Of a stretch of DNA of 64,000 nt, positions 34,794-43,864 are shown piece by piece. How positions within the stretch are numbered: position 1 is the first letter of the stretch; every line of letters begins with the position of its first letter. The DNA comes from Halonotius roseus (GTDB lineage Archaea; Halobacteriota; Halobacteria; Halobacteriales; Haloferacaceae). Below the pieces are notes generated by a model. That model made no database searches. It was not told the DNA's origin and saw nothing but the letters and a program-made list of their open reading frames with translations. Both the position numbers and the translations under genes were made by a program. The DNA is taken from the NCBI RefSeq assembly GCF_006861655.1, contig NZ_SESI01000001.1, positions 818,328 through 882,327 of the forward strand, read 5' to 3'.

Positions 34794-36023
34794 CTACGCC
34801 CGCAGCGTGCCGATACCGATCAGCCGCCACCGCGCGCCAACACGGCGGTTGATGGCGATGGTCGCGCCGTCGCGGGCACAGACCGGCCGTTTCAGGTTGA
34901 CCTCACACTCGCCGTCGCGCGCGCTGGTCACCGCCCCAACCGTGGTCGCGGTGCCGACGGTCAACATCAGCGGCTCGCCCGTCGAGATCGCCTCGACCTC
35001 GTCGTTTTCGCCGACGACACGATCCAGCAGTTCGACCTCCATCTCGAAGTCGTTCCGCGTCGGCGGCAGCGTGCCGGGCTCGCCGGCGACCTGCCCGCCG
35101 AGTGAGTCACCTTTCGTCAGACTCGGATCGAGACCGGTGCCGACGCCGATCAGCCCGCCCGGCCCCACAGAGTCGGGGGAACCGTTGCCGGCCTGCAGCG
35201 ACCGAACCGTCGTCGTCAACGGCTGCCACTCGGTTTGGCCGCCCTCCTCGACCTCGCGGCCGGGGCGGAGTTCGATCTCATCGTCGACCGAGAGCTCGCC
35301 GCTGACGAGGCTGCCACCGATAACGCCGCCGGTGAGGCCGTCCCACGTTGTTCCCGGACGGTTGATATCGAAGCTCCGGGCAACGAACATCTCGGCGGTA
35401 TCGTCGTCGCTGCGATCCGGGGTTGGGATCGTCTCCTCGATCGCACCGATCAGCACATCCAGGTTCGTCTCCTGTTGGGCACTGATCGGGACGATCGGGG
35501 CGTCCTCGGCGACGGTGCCCTCGACGAACTCCTGGATCTGCTCGTAGTTCTCCATCGCGCGCTCGCGGTCGACGAGATCCAGCTTGTTCTGGGCGATGAC
35601 GATGTTGTCGATGCCGATGATATCGAGGGCCATCAGGTGTTCCTCGGTTTGGGCCTGTGGCACGTCCTCGGTCGCCGAGACGACGAGCACCGCGCCATCC
35701 ATCAGCGACGCGCCGGCGAGCATCGTCGCCATCAGCGTCTCGTGGCCGGGCGCGTCGACAAACGAGACGGTTCGTAGCGGTTCGCTCGCCTCGCCGTCAG
35801 GGCACTCTTCATCGACAGTGTAGCAGTCGGGTTCCTCGACGCCCGGGCACTGCCGGAACGTCGTATCCGCATAGCCGAGTCGAATCGAGATGCCGCGTTT
35901 CATCTCCTCGGAGTGCTGGTCGGTCCACGAGCCGCTCAGTGCTTCGACGAGCGTCGTCTTCCCGTGGTCGACGTGGCCGACGAGTCCGATGTTCACCTCC
36001 GGTTGTGTAGTCTCTTGTGTCAC
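34794..36023 (-). CDS. eif2g: translation initiation factor aIF2 gamma subunit
   Basis: 409 residues with a GTG start at 36021-36023 (encoded [28 protein letters not shown]), selected because a GGAGGT lies 5 nt upstream and the longer ATG frame is basic and non-conserved. GTPase motifs: [10 protein letters not shown], the [12 protein letters not shown] switch and NKLDLVD. A zinc-knuckle segment ([17 protein letters not shown]) follows. It delivers initiator tRNA to the small subunit. Heads the operon with PIN, rpoE1, spt4 and DUF359 genes. Confidence 0.96.
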   Translation of the reverse strand: MTQETTQPEVNIGLVGHVDHGKTTLVEALSGSWTDQHSEEMKRGISIRLGYADTTFRQCPGVEEPDCYTVDEECPDGEASEPLRTVSFVDAPGHETLMATMLAGASLMDGAVLVVSATEDVPQAQTEEHLMALDIIGIDNIVIAQNKLDLVDRERAMENYEQIQEFVEGTVAEDAPIVPISAQQETNLDVLIGAIEETIPTPDRSDDDTAEMFVARSFDINRPGTTWDGLTGGVIGGSLVSGELSVDDEIELRPGREVEEGGQTEWQPLTTTVRSLQAGNGSPDSVGPGGLIGVGTGLDPSLTKGDSLGGQVAGEPGTLPPTRNDFEMEVELLDRVVGENDEVEAISTGEPLMLTVGTATTVGAVTSARDGECEVNLKRPVCARDGATIAINRRVGARWRLIGIGTLRA

Positions 36024-36028
36024 TATTG

Positions 36029-36034
36029 ACCTCC
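36029..36034 (-). promoter_or_regulatory. Shine-Dalgarno site deciding the eif2g GTG start
   Basis: On the minus strand GGAGGT stands 5 nt before the GTG. A strong site of this kind is unusual among the mostly leaderless genes here and settles the start codon. Confidence 0.75.
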
Positions 36035-36100
36035 TCAGAGTAGTTCTACCGAAAGTTCGCCCTGAACGACTGATAAAGGTGCTGTTCTGAGCCCGTCCCG

Positions 36101-36541
36101 TCACTCCATCTCGTCATCCGAGGTGTCAAATGCCGGTCGGTACTCCTCACCAAACGCTCGCCGTCGCACCGTCGCCGCCGCGGCCTCGGGTTCGTTCTGA
36201 TACGTTGCCGCCACGACCGTCTCGGCGAACGGGACTGGGTGCCAGACGACTGACGGAACGTCGTCGCTGCCGAGCATCTCAACACTGTGGTCGGGGTGGT
36301 CGTCACACCACGACTCGAAGGCCGCGCGGTCGCCGTGGTGGACCTCCAGCAGGGAGGCAAACAGCGCGTCGCGGGCGGTTTCGACCACCTCGCTCGTGAC
36401 ACGGTCGTCGTACTCCTCGGGCGCAAATTCCATCGCCTTCGCTGTCTCCTTGACGACGATCTGGGCGGTCGAGCCCAACGACTCGTAGGCTTCCTCGGCC
36501 GCAGCAACCGTCTCGGGTGCGTAGACGCCATCGGTCTCCAT
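36101..36541 (-). CDS. DUF5809-like conserved protein
   Basis: 146 residues, start ATG at 36539-36541 ([23 protein letters not shown]). Mostly helical in the first half ([45 protein letters not shown]), then a beta-rich part ending in an acidic tail. It resembles the haloarchaeal family I recall as DUF5809, which is usually next to eif2g and a zinc-finger DUF5810 gene, as here. Function unknown. It is in the same direction and separated from the following gene by about 77 nt. Confidence 0.72.
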   Translation of the reverse strand: METDGVYAPETVAAAEEAYESLGSTAQIVVKETAKAMEFAPEEYDDRVTSEVVETARDALFASLLEVHHGDRAAFESWCDDHPDHSVEMLGSDDVPSVVWHPVPFAETVVAATYQNEPEAAAATVRRRAFGEEYRPAFDTSDDEME

Positions 36542-36563
36542 ACCGGGGGAAGTCACTGCCGCG

Positions 36564-36950
36564 TTAGGACTCTTGTTGTTCGTCGTCGCCCTGCATCTCC
36601 CGGGTGAGCTCGCGGGCCTCCTCGATGATCGCCTGAGCGTCGGCGTCGAGGGTGCTGTCACCGGCGTTGCGTGTCGACGCCCCGCTATCGATCCCGTTCG
36701 GCAAACCACTCGCCTGCTCCGGCTCGCTGTGGCTGTGCTCGCCGATATGCTCGTGGTCGTCGGTCGTTTCGGCGTGGTCGACGACGCGCTCGCCGAGCTC
36801 GGCCGACGAGAGCCCGTCCCAGTCGGCGACGGTCTCGTCAAGCCACGCCTCATGGTCGCCGCCGTGGAGGATCGCGGTGACCGCGAGGTGGTCGGCCAGC
36901 GGCTCGCCGCCGCCAAAGGGGGCCTCACAGACCGGACACAGATAGCTCAT
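36564..36950 (-). CDS. zinc-finger protein (DUF5810-like)
   Basis: 128 residues from the ATG at 36948-36950. The start MSYLCPVCEAPFGGGEPLADHLAVTAILHGGDHEAWLDE contains a C2H2-like finger (Cys-x2-Cys ... His-x8-His). The rest is acidic and ends in an alpha-helical segment (EEARELTREMQGDDEQQES). It lies 22 nt upstream of the DUF5809-like gene, probably co-transcribed. The DUF label is from memory; nucleic-acid binding is plausible from the finger. Confidence 0.74.
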   Translation of the reverse strand: MSYLCPVCEAPFGGGEPLADHLAVTAILHGGDHEAWLDETVADWDGLSSAELGERVVDHAETTDDHEHIGEHSHSEPEQASGLPNGIDSGASTRNAGDSTLDADAQAIIEEARELTREMQGDDEQQES

Positions 36951-37014
36951 AGGTGGGCTAGCGGAGACGGCGACAAAACAGCACTGCTCGTGGCTGTGTG
37001 GCGAGACGGTCGCG

Positions 37015-37512
37015 CTACGAGCACTCAAAGATGCTCGTTCGTTCCGGCTGTTTCGCCAACACGATCGCATCCTCGCCGTCATCGTAATAGCCCGACAGAC
37101 ACGTCACCGGCTCGAAGCCCTCCGAGCGGTAGAGCTGTCGGGCGCGGGTGTTGTGTTCGCGGACTTCGAGTTTGATCCGGCCGACACCCTCGACGGTGAG
37201 CCCCAACACCGCCCGCTGAAGGAGGCGACGGCCGATCCCGTTGCCCTGGGCATCCGGGTGGACAGCGAGATCCTTGATGTGGCCGATATCGCGGCCGTAG
37301 GTTGGCGTCACGTCGGCGACGATGTAGCCCGCAACCGCGCCGTTGGTGACGGCGACCAGAAAGGCTGGCTCGTCGAGAAACCCCTCGAAGGCAGGGTAGG
37401 GCCACGGCTGGTCGAAGACCTGCGTTTCGATCCGGTAGATCGGTAGCAGGTCGGCGCGGGTGGCTTCCCGTATCAGCGGGCTGTCATCGCCCGTGAGGAT
37501 CGATGTCGCCAC
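37015..37512 (-). CDS. rimI: ribosomal-protein-alanine N-acetyltransferase family (RimI)
   Basis: 165 residues, GTG start at 37510-37512. GNAT fold with the acetyl-CoA motif VHPDAQGNGIGRRLLQRAVLGL and the C-terminal EVREHNTRARQLYRSEGFEPVTCLSGYYDDGEDAIVLAK typical of RimI/Ard1-type N-terminal acetyltransferases. It would acetylate N termini of proteins in the cytoplasm. Upstream lies the repeat region that follows the Bat-like gene. Confidence 0.9.
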   Translation of the reverse strand: MATSILTGDDSPLIREATRADLLPIYRIETQVFDQPWPYPAFEGFLDEPAFLVAVTNGAVAGYIVADVTPTYGRDIGHIKDLAVHPDAQGNGIGRRLLQRAVLGLTVEGVGRIKLEVREHNTRARQLYRSEGFEPVTCLSGYYDDGEDAIVLAKQPERTSIFECS

Positions 37513-37586
37513 AGCTACACATATCGCTACGCACCGGGAAATAAAAAGACGCTGGCTTGCGGGGTGGGCGATGCGGCCAACAAGTG

Positions 37587-37694
37587 GTATGGCTCGTCGG
37601 CGTCGACGTAGGCCAACGATTTCTACCGTTCGTCGGTGTCGGCGTAAGCCGACGAGTTCTATCGTTCGTCGGCGTCAACGTAGGCGTCGACGAG
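37587..37694. repeat. 3 x 36-bp in-register repeat echoing the Bat-like gene 3' end
   Basis: Copies at 37587-37622, 37623-37658 and 37659-37694. The last is the true end of the minus-strand regulator (DAYVDADER then stop). The next copy downstream encodes, in the same frame, SSAYADTDER then stop, and the third LAYVDADEP. The period of 36 bp preserves frame, so read-through of the first stop would append a similar peptide. Confidence 0.9.
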
Positions 37695-39632
37695 TTTGCG
37701 CTGGGCAGCCCGGAGGTGTTGGTGGAACGTCTGGCGGGTGATATCCATCGTTTCAGCGATCTCTGTGCCGTCGACCGGGCGTGGCCACTCGAAGTAGCCG
37801 TTGAGCGCGGCGGCCTCCAAAGCCTCCTGTTGGCGGTCGGTAAGTCGCTCGTCGATTTCGGCGGTGAACTCGTTGAGCTGGCGGGTGTGACGCTCACACT
37901 GGGTGCGCGCCCGGAGGTCAACGCCGTCGTACTGCTCGCCAAGCAGCTCCAGCAACGACCGCACGTCTCGATCCGGTGGCGTCTCGACGGTGAGTACCGC
38001 GCCGTCGGCTGTCGCCGTGATGCCGGTCACAACCGCACCCTGATCGGCCAACAGCCCGGCCGGCGTGGTCGTCTCGACGGTCACCGCGATTGTCCGATCG
38101 GTGTCGGTCGCCGAAACGGTGCGAGCGTCGGTCACAAACGACAGCGATTCCAGCTCGGCGGTCGGCACCGTACAGGATTCGGCGGCGAGATACCACTCGT
38201 GGCGACCCTCGCCGGCCCGTGTTGTCCCGACGCGTTCGACCGGCGTTCCGAGGGTGTCGGCGATCTGCGACAGCGAGACGCTGGGGTCGCGGATATCGAT
38301 CTGGAGCTCGGTGACCTGGTCGGTCGTCAACACCTGCGCTGTTTCGGCGGCGTGGATCCCGTTGGCGATCATCGTCCCGAGCGACGCGATGACCGTCTGT
38401 TCGCGGTCATCAAGGGTGTCGCCGTCGGTCGCATACACGCCGAGATATCCGTACCGGCGATCGCCATAAGACAGCGGGACGACCAACAGCTGTTCGGCGT
38501 CAGCCATCTCGGGGGTCAGCTCGCCGTCGGCACAGGCCGAACACCGCCGTGGCTCGTCTGCCGCGATCGCCTCGCGGATCGGGGCCGCCAGCTCCGCGCG
38601 TGGGATCGACGACGGCGGGGAACAGCCGCTGCTGGCGGCGATCGTGAACGTCTCGCCGTCGACACGGCCGATCCAGCCGGCGGTGTACCCCGGCTCGGCG
38701 GCGATGGCTTCACAGACCTGGTGTTCGATCACCTCGCGGTCGCTGGCGTCGATGAGCACGCCGGAGACATCGCTGAGCAGCCCATCGATCCGATCGAGGA
38801 GGCGGCGGAGCGTTTGGCGGTGCTGGCTGAGCTTCTCGGCGCGCTCCTCAGCGAGCTCCATGGCCTCCCGGCGGTCGGTCACATCGATCTGAAAACCGAC
38901 GTAGTGGGTGACCTCGTCGTTCTCATCGAAGATCGGGGCGATCGTGAGCTCGTTCCAAAACGGTGTGCCGTCCTTGCGGTAGTTTCGCAGCTCGACGGTC
39001 GTCGGCTCCTCGTTTGCGATCGCCGCCGCGAGTCGCTCTTTTGTCTCCGAGTCGGTTCCCAACCCCTGGAGGAGACGGGGGTTGCGGCCGAGCATCTCCT
39101 CGGTGTCGTAACCGGTGAACTCACCCCAGGTGTCGTTGACGTAGACAAGCGGGTTATCCGCAAGGTCGGGATCGGTCAGGCTGACACCGATCGGGGCGGC
39201 CTCGATCGCCCGCTGGAGCTCCGTCGGCGCGGGTTCGTGGCCGGAGATATCCTGTGGTGACTGGCCGTCGCCGCCGGCCGACGACGGCAACGCCGCGATG
39301 AGCTGCTCGGGTGTGTCCGCACCGTTTTTGTGGACATACCGGTCAACGTCGGTGTCGAACGACGGCGAGAGCTCACCCTCGTCGACATCGGTCAGCAGGA
39401 TGAACGGTAGCTCCGGGGCAAGCTGGCGGACAGCCGACCGCAACGCAAGCCCGTCGTCACCCGGGAGGGCATACTCGCTGATGAGACAGTCGAAGGATGC
39501 CGTCCCGATCATCCCGAGGGCGGTCGTGGCGGTCTCGACGGTCTGTACCTCACAGCCGGCGGCCGCAAGCGCGTCGGTCAGCCGGTCTCGGTCATCGGAG
39601 CTGTAGACCGCCAGCACACGCAGCGCGGACAT
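37659..39632 (-). CDS. Bat-like transcriptional regulator, REC-PAS(LOV-like)-GAF-HTH_10
   Basis: 657 residues divergent from halorhodopsin. A receiver-like domain (1-120) has DCLISEYALPG, with Glu53 where the phospho-acceptor Asp should be. A LOV-like PAS domain (about 135-255) contains GRNPRLLQG, in which Pro185 replaces the Cys of the GRNCRFLQ motif used for flavin adducts; the flanking NYRKDGTPFWNELTIAPI is retained. A GAF domain (about 280-440), a BAT-type middle domain and a C-terminal HTH_10 (LTDRQQEALEAAALNGYFEWPRPVDGTEIAETMDITRQTFHQHLRAAQRKL) follow. Bacterio-opsin activators of this build control rhodopsin genes; control of the adjacent gene is inferred. Confidence 0.88.
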   Translation of the reverse strand: MSALRVLAVYSSDDRDRLTDALAAAGCEVQTVETATTALGMIGTASFDCLISEYALPGDDGLALRSAVRQLAPELPFILLTDVDEGELSPSFDTDVDRYVHKNGADTPEQLIAALPSSAGGDGQSPQDISGHEPAPTELQRAIEAAPIGVSLTDPDLADNPLVYVNDTWGEFTGYDTEEMLGRNPRLLQGLGTDSETKERLAAAIANEEPTTVELRNYRKDGTPFWNELTIAPIFDENDEVTHYVGFQIDVTDRREAMELAEERAEKLSQHRQTLRRLLDRIDGLLSDVSGVLIDASDREVIEHQVCEAIAAEPGYTAGWIGRVDGETFTIAASSGCSPPSSIPRAELAAPIREAIAADEPRRCSACADGELTPEMADAEQLLVVPLSYGDRRYGYLGVYATDGDTLDDREQTVIASLGTMIANGIHAAETAQVLTTDQVTELQIDIRDPSVSLSQIADTLGTPVERVGTTRAGEGRHEWYLAAESCTVPTAELESLSFVTDARTVSATDTDRTIAVTVETTTPAGLLADQGAVVTGITATADGAVLTVETPPDRDVRSLLELLGEQYDGVDLRARTQCERHTRQLNEFTAEIDERLTDRQQEALEAAALNGYFEWPRPVDGTEIAETMDITRQTFHQHLRAAQRKLVDAYVDADER

Positions 39633-39750
39633 GCCAACCGATTGGTATCGAACGGCTAAATAGCTACGCCAACTGGCTGACGCCAGCGGTTTTGGTCAGC
39701 ACAGCACAAACGGTGGTGAGCCGCGAAAGACTAACGAATTGGATAAAATG

Positions 39751-39780
39751 ATTGGCGATAGCCCAATTGATTTTAGTATA
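39751..39780 (+). promoter_or_regulatory. halorhodopsin promoter and upstream symmetric element
   Basis: A TATA-like TTTTAGTATA at 39771-39780 lies 26 nt before the ATG at 39806, so the transcript is nearly leaderless. Directly upstream is an imperfect palindrome ATTGGC-GATA-GCCCAAT at 39751-39767, a candidate activator site, by analogy with the UAS next to the bop TATA box. Confidence 0.5.
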
Positions 39781-39805
39781 CTCCGTGTCATAGTACAGAC
39801 GGATT

Positions 39806-40642
39806 ATGCTAGTCCCCACAGCAGCTTCGGCACCGGCAGTCGCATTGACAACCGATTTTACTCAGGCTGAGTTGTTTACACAGATCGCCGGGAACGTGTC
39901 GCTGTCGGCCTCATTTTGGCTCAATATCGCGCTGGCCGGGGTTGCGATTCTCCTCTTTGTGTATATGGGGCGGAACGTCGCCGACTCACGCGCACAACTG
40001 ATCTTTGTGGCGACGATGATGGTGCCGCTGGTGTCGATCTCTAGCTACACCGGCCTCGTCTCGGGGTTGACGGTAAGCGTCATCAGTGTCCCGTACCCCG
40101 GCGGTGGCTCCGAGGAGGTGCTCATCATGTGGGGCCGGTATCTCACATGGGCGCTGTCGACGCCGATGATCCTCATCGCCCTCGGGTTACTAGCGGGAAC
40201 GAACCTGACGAAACTGTTCACCGCCGTCGTGATGGATATCGGGATGTGTATCACCGGGCTGGCTGCCGCGTTGACCACCTCCTCGCTGCTGCTGCGGTGG
40301 TTCTGGTATCTGCTCAGCTGTGCGTTCTTCGTGGCCGTTCTCTACGTGCTGCTCGTTGAGTGGCCCGCGGACGCACGCGAGGCCGGCACAGCCGAGATCT
40401 TCGGGACACTCAAAACACTGACCGTCACCCTGTGGCTCGGCTACCCGATCTTCTGGGCGCTCGGCTCTGAGGGGTTGGCCATCCTCACGACGACACAGAC
40501 CTCGTGGGCCTACAGCCTGCTGGATGTCGGCGCGAAGTACATCTTCGCGTTCCTCCTGCTGCGATGGGTCGTTGCCAACCAGAACGTGATCGGCAACATC
40601 GCGTCGGGATCGCTCGGTGCGGCGACAGCGGGAGCCGACTAA
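39806..40642 (+). CDS. hop: halorhodopsin (inward chloride pump)
   Basis: 278 residues, seven helices. GRYLTWALSTPMILIALGLL carries Thr at the bacteriorhodopsin Asp85 position, Ser at 89 and Ala at 96, the TSA signature of light-driven anion pumps. The Schiff-base lysine is in LLDVGAKYIFAFLLL, with the counter-ion Asp preserved four residues earlier. Sequence segments such as GTNLTKLFTAVVMDIGMCITGLAAALTTSSLLLRWFWY are close to known HR proteins. It imports chloride using retinal and light. The Bat-like regulator lies divergently upstream. Confidence 0.96.
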   Translation: MLVPTAASAPAVALTTDFTQAELFTQIAGNVSLSASFWLNIALAGVAILLFVYMGRNVADSRAQLIFVATMMVPLVSISSYTGLVSGLTVSVISVPYPGGGSEEVLIMWGRYLTWALSTPMILIALGLLAGTNLTKLFTAVVMDIGMCITGLAAALTTSSLLLRWFWYLLSCAFFVAVLYVLLVEWPADAREAGTAEIFGTLKTLTVTLWLGYPIFWALGSEGLAILTTTQTSWAYSLLDVGAKYIFAFLLLRWVVANQNVIGNIASGSLGAATAGAD

Positions 40643-40744
40643 CGGCAAGCGTCGCGTCGTACGCGACTCGCCGATTGCGGATTTTTTGACGCTGACAGCG
40701 TAGCAACGAAACGCATTTTATCGCCCCACTACCCAGTGTCGAAT

Positions 40745-40975
40745 ATGGCTGGACGATACGGTGAACTGGACTACTCGGTTCTCACGAAACGCGGCTTTCT
40801 CCTCGGGGTCGCGCTGTTTGCGATCGGTGCCCTCGGTGAGTTGGGGCTGGCTGCATCCGGGCTCTCGGTGCCTGACTGGGAGCGCGCGCTACTGTTCGAT
40901 CTTGAATTGCTTGGGATCCTGATCGGGTTGCTGTCGCCGTTTGTGTTCGGCGTGCTGTTGCCACTGACCGAGTAA
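40745..40975 (+). CDS. small membrane protein (DUF7860-like)
   Basis: 76 residues, two helices, from the ATG at 40745 (MAGRYGELDYSVLTKRGFLLGVALFAIGALGELG) to FVFGVLLPLTE. The pattern recurs among haloarchaea and I tentatively match it to DUF7860. A TTTTATCG box about 25 nt upstream suits a leaderless promoter. The halorhodopsin gene lies 100 nt upstream in the same direction but with its own promoter. Confidence 0.7.
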   Translation: MAGRYGELDYSVLTKRGFLLGVALFAIGALGELGLAASGLSVPDWERALLFDLELLGILIGLLSPFVFGVLLPLTE

Positions 40976-41712
40976 CCGCAACGATAACGTTGAAGCCCAC
41001 TTAGCGGGGGTATGAGATTTCAGCGATCAGTGTTGACAACGAGCAGGAGCTCCGAAGAGCGGTCGCTTACGAGCGTTGTGCCGAAAGGGGGGTTGCAATA
41101 AGATTGCAGTGCTACCACCCTGTTCAGTGGGGGTAGCGGGGTTCTAGGGGGGTCAATGTCGCCGTTAGGTAACTGGCGACACTCATTCGTTGGGTGGATG
41201 AATACAAATACCTATCGCCGAGAATATCAAAGTAGATAATTTGACGCGCAGAAACGCGGCGGCTGACTAGGTGCTACTTCGTGAGTGGTGAGACGATCGA
41301 GCCACCGGAGACAGCCCTGTGGCTGGTGTCTGTAGAAAACTGCAAAGGAAGGGAAGTGGGGGAACTTCCACACCTGTTCAGTTGGGGGGTAGTCGCCTTG
41401 ATAGGATCAAGGGACTACCAGAACATCGGCGAGGATGATATAAATAAATTTGCCACCAGATATCATACGTGATATTTGTGTGGCCGTTAGCCCACACGAG
41501 AAGACAGACGGAGCCACCGAAACTGACAGGTCAGCAACAGGCCAGCAACAGGCCAGCGACAGCAGCAGTTTCCAAGCAAACACCCAGTCTCCAGGCGAAA
41601 CGCTCCCGTTTGGGGAACCCATGGGACAATAGCACACAGAACTCCAAGCGACACGCCACAGCGACGACTCAGCGTGTTCGGCGTCGATAAAATTCGAACG
41701 GGGGAACGCCGC
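40976..41712. other. gene-poor region with G-rich repeat motif
   Basis: No protein gene here is convincing. It is more AT-rich than its surroundings and holds two copies of CTGTTCAGT(T)GGGGG(G)TAG at 41120-41136 and 41374-41392, a run of CAACAGGCCAG repeats near 41535-41565, and an AT-rich block GATATAAATAAATTTG about 41437-41452. A 63-codon frame at 41281-41472 (MSGETIEPPETALWLVSVENCKG) is the only candidate gene; I cannot support it. Confidence 0.6.
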
Positions 41713-43692
41713 TTAGTCGTCGGCCGGTGTCGGGCCGCTGCCGCTCTCACCGGTCGCCTGGTTCTTTGTCCACGAGAGCTTGCCACCGGCGGCAAGGATC
41801 TCACGCTCGCGGCCCGAGGCATGGAGTTCGGCGGTGAACTCCCAGTCGCCGTTGACACGGCAGGTGAACTCCTCGGAGCCATCACGGACGCCGCCACCGA
41901 TGTCGTCGACGACGGTGATGTCGTCGCCCTGCTCGATCTTGGCGTACGTTTCCTCGTCGATCGTCAGCGGGACGATCCCGAAGTTGAACAGGTTCGCACG
42001 GTGGATCCGAGCGAAGCTCTCGGCGAACACAGCCTCAATGCCGAGATACATCGGACACAGCGCGGCGTGCTCCCGCGAAGAGCCCTGCCCGTAGTTCTCG
42101 CCGGCGACGAGGACGCCGCCGTCGGCTTCGAGGGCGCGCTCGGCGAACGTGTCGTCGATACGGGAGAGGGTGAACTCCGAGAGCTTCTCGATGTTCGACC
42201 GGTACATCAGGATGTCCGCCGTTGCGGGGATGATGTGGTCGGTCGTGATGTTGTCGTCCATCTTGAGGATGGTCTCGCCGCCGACCGTCTCATCGAGGGA
42301 GTCCTTCAGCGGCACGTCGCCGATGTTGGGGCCCTTGATGAGCTCGTCGTCGATGGCTTCGTCGGGGCTGATGAGGTCGGCTTTCGAGCCGTCGTACTTC
42401 TCCGGGAGCTCGACGCCCGGCGGTTCGAGGTCGCCGAGTTCGTCGGCGAGGTCGCGCGGATCGATGATCTCGCCGGCGATAGCCGCAGCGGTGGCGACCT
42501 CCGGCGAACAGAGGTAGACGCTGTCGTCTTCGATCCCGGAGCGACCCTCGAAGTTGCGGTTGAAGGTTCGCAGCGAGACGGAATCCGAGGCCGGCACGTG
42601 GCCGATGCCGATACAGGCACCACACGTCGCCTCCGAGAAGTTGACGCCAGCGGCCATCAGCTCGGCAGTCCAGCCCTGTCGGGCGAGGATCTCGGCGGAC
42701 TGCTTCGAGGCCGGCGCAACGATCATCTCGGTGTGTTTGGCGACCTCGCGGCCTTTGAGCATCTTCGCGCCCGGCAGGATGTCCTCGTAGCTGCCGTTCG
42801 TACAGGAGCCGATCATGACCTGCTCGACGCGCTCGCCTTCGACCTCGCGGACGGGCACGACGTTGTCCGGCATGCTCGGGGTGGCGATCAGCGGTTCGAG
42901 CTCGCCGAGATCGATCGTGATCTCGTCGGCGTACTCGGCGTCGGCGTCGGGTTCGAGCTGCTCGTAGTCCTCGGGTCGACCGACGCGTTCGAGGTAATCT
43001 TTCGTCTGCTCGTCGGTCGGGAAGATCGACGACGTGGCACCGAGCTCGGTGCCCATGTTGGTGATCGTCGTCCGCTCGGGCACCGTCAGCGACTCGACGC
43101 CGGGGCCGGTGTACTCGAAGACCTTGCCGACGCCGCCCTTGACCGAGAGGCGGCGCAGCATCTCAAGGATGACATCCTTCGCGGAGGCCCACCCTTCGAG
43201 TTCGCCCTCAAGTCGGACGTTGACGACTTCCGGCATCTCGACGTAGTAGGGGCCGCCACCCATGGCGACAGCGATATCGAGGCCGCCCGCGCCGATCGCA
43301 AGCTGGCCGAGGCCGCCGGGGGTCGGCGTGTGGCTGTCCGAGCCGAGCAGCGTCTTGCCGGGGGCGGCGAAGTTCTCCTTGTGGACGTTGTGGCAGATAC
43401 CGTTGCCGGGACGGGAGAAGTGCGCACCGAAGGTGCCGGCCGCAGAGCGGAGGAAGCGGTGGTCGTCGGTGTTTTTGAAGTCGAACTGGTAGGTCTGGTG
43501 GTCGCAGTACTGAGCCGCAAGCTCGGTTTGCACGTCTTCGAGCCCGAGGGCCTCGAACTGCAGCCAGACCATCGTACCGGTCGTATCCTGTGTGAGCGTC
43601 TGATCGATTTCGATACCGATCTCCTCACCGGGGGTAAGCTCCCCTTCGACGAGGTGATCGTCAAGGATCTTCTCTGTGAGCGTCTGTCCCAT
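41713..43692 (-). CDS. acnA: aconitate hydratase
   Basis: 659 residues, of the archaeal/mitochondrial-type aconitase length. It interconverts citrate and isocitrate in the TCA cycle. Fe-S ligand cysteines appear in VMIGSCTNGSYEDI (first Cys) and NFSEATCGACIGIGHVPAS (CxxC pair). The swivel domain has GENYGQGSSREHAALCPMYLGIEAVFAESFARIHRANLFNFGIVPL. The start ATG at 43690-43692 gives MGQTLTEKILDDHLVEGEL. It stands alone. Downstream is the gene-poor region. Confidence 0.96.
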   Translation of the reverse strand: MGQTLTEKILDDHLVEGELTPGEEIGIEIDQTLTQDTTGTMVWLQFEALGLEDVQTELAAQYCDHQTYQFDFKNTDDHRFLRSAAGTFGAHFSRPGNGICHNVHKENFAAPGKTLLGSDSHTPTPGGLGQLAIGAGGLDIAVAMGGGPYYVEMPEVVNVRLEGELEGWASAKDVILEMLRRLSVKGGVGKVFEYTGPGVESLTVPERTTITNMGTELGATSSIFPTDEQTKDYLERVGRPEDYEQLEPDADAEYADEITIDLGELEPLIATPSMPDNVVPVREVEGERVEQVMIGSCTNGSYEDILPGAKMLKGREVAKHTEMIVAPASKQSAEILARQGWTAELMAAGVNFSEATCGACIGIGHVPASDSVSLRTFNRNFEGRSGIEDDSVYLCSPEVATAAAIAGEIIDPRDLADELGDLEPPGVELPEKYDGSKADLISPDEAIDDELIKGPNIGDVPLKDSLDETVGGETILKMDDNITTDHIIPATADILMYRSNIEKLSEFTLSRIDDTFAERALEADGGVLVAGENYGQGSSREHAALCPMYLGIEAVFAESFARIHRANLFNFGIVPLTIDEETYAKIEQGDDITVVDDIGGGVRDGSEEFTCRVNGDWEFTAELHASGREREILAAGGKLSWTKNQATGESGSGPTPADD

Positions 43693-43864
43693 AACGTTCG
43701 CTCGTCGTGCCTACGCGGACATAAATCCCGCGTATGCCGTGAAAAACCCGATCAGAGCCGATAGCGGGCTATAACGGCGATTTCGGCACGATCACACGTT
43801 CCGGCCGTCGTCGTCGATCGATCGCTCCGGTACTGTTTTCGGTGTCGCCGGCGACCGCTCAGCC

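Noticed and set aside
41281-41472. 63-codon frame MSGETIEPPETALW...
   Set aside because: No promoter, no family, and AT-rich low-complexity surroundings; insufficient evidence.
41674-43764. 696-codon plus-strand frame opposite aconitase
   Set aside because: Aconitase is unambiguous; the opposite frame is Arg/Val/Asp-rich shadow sequence.
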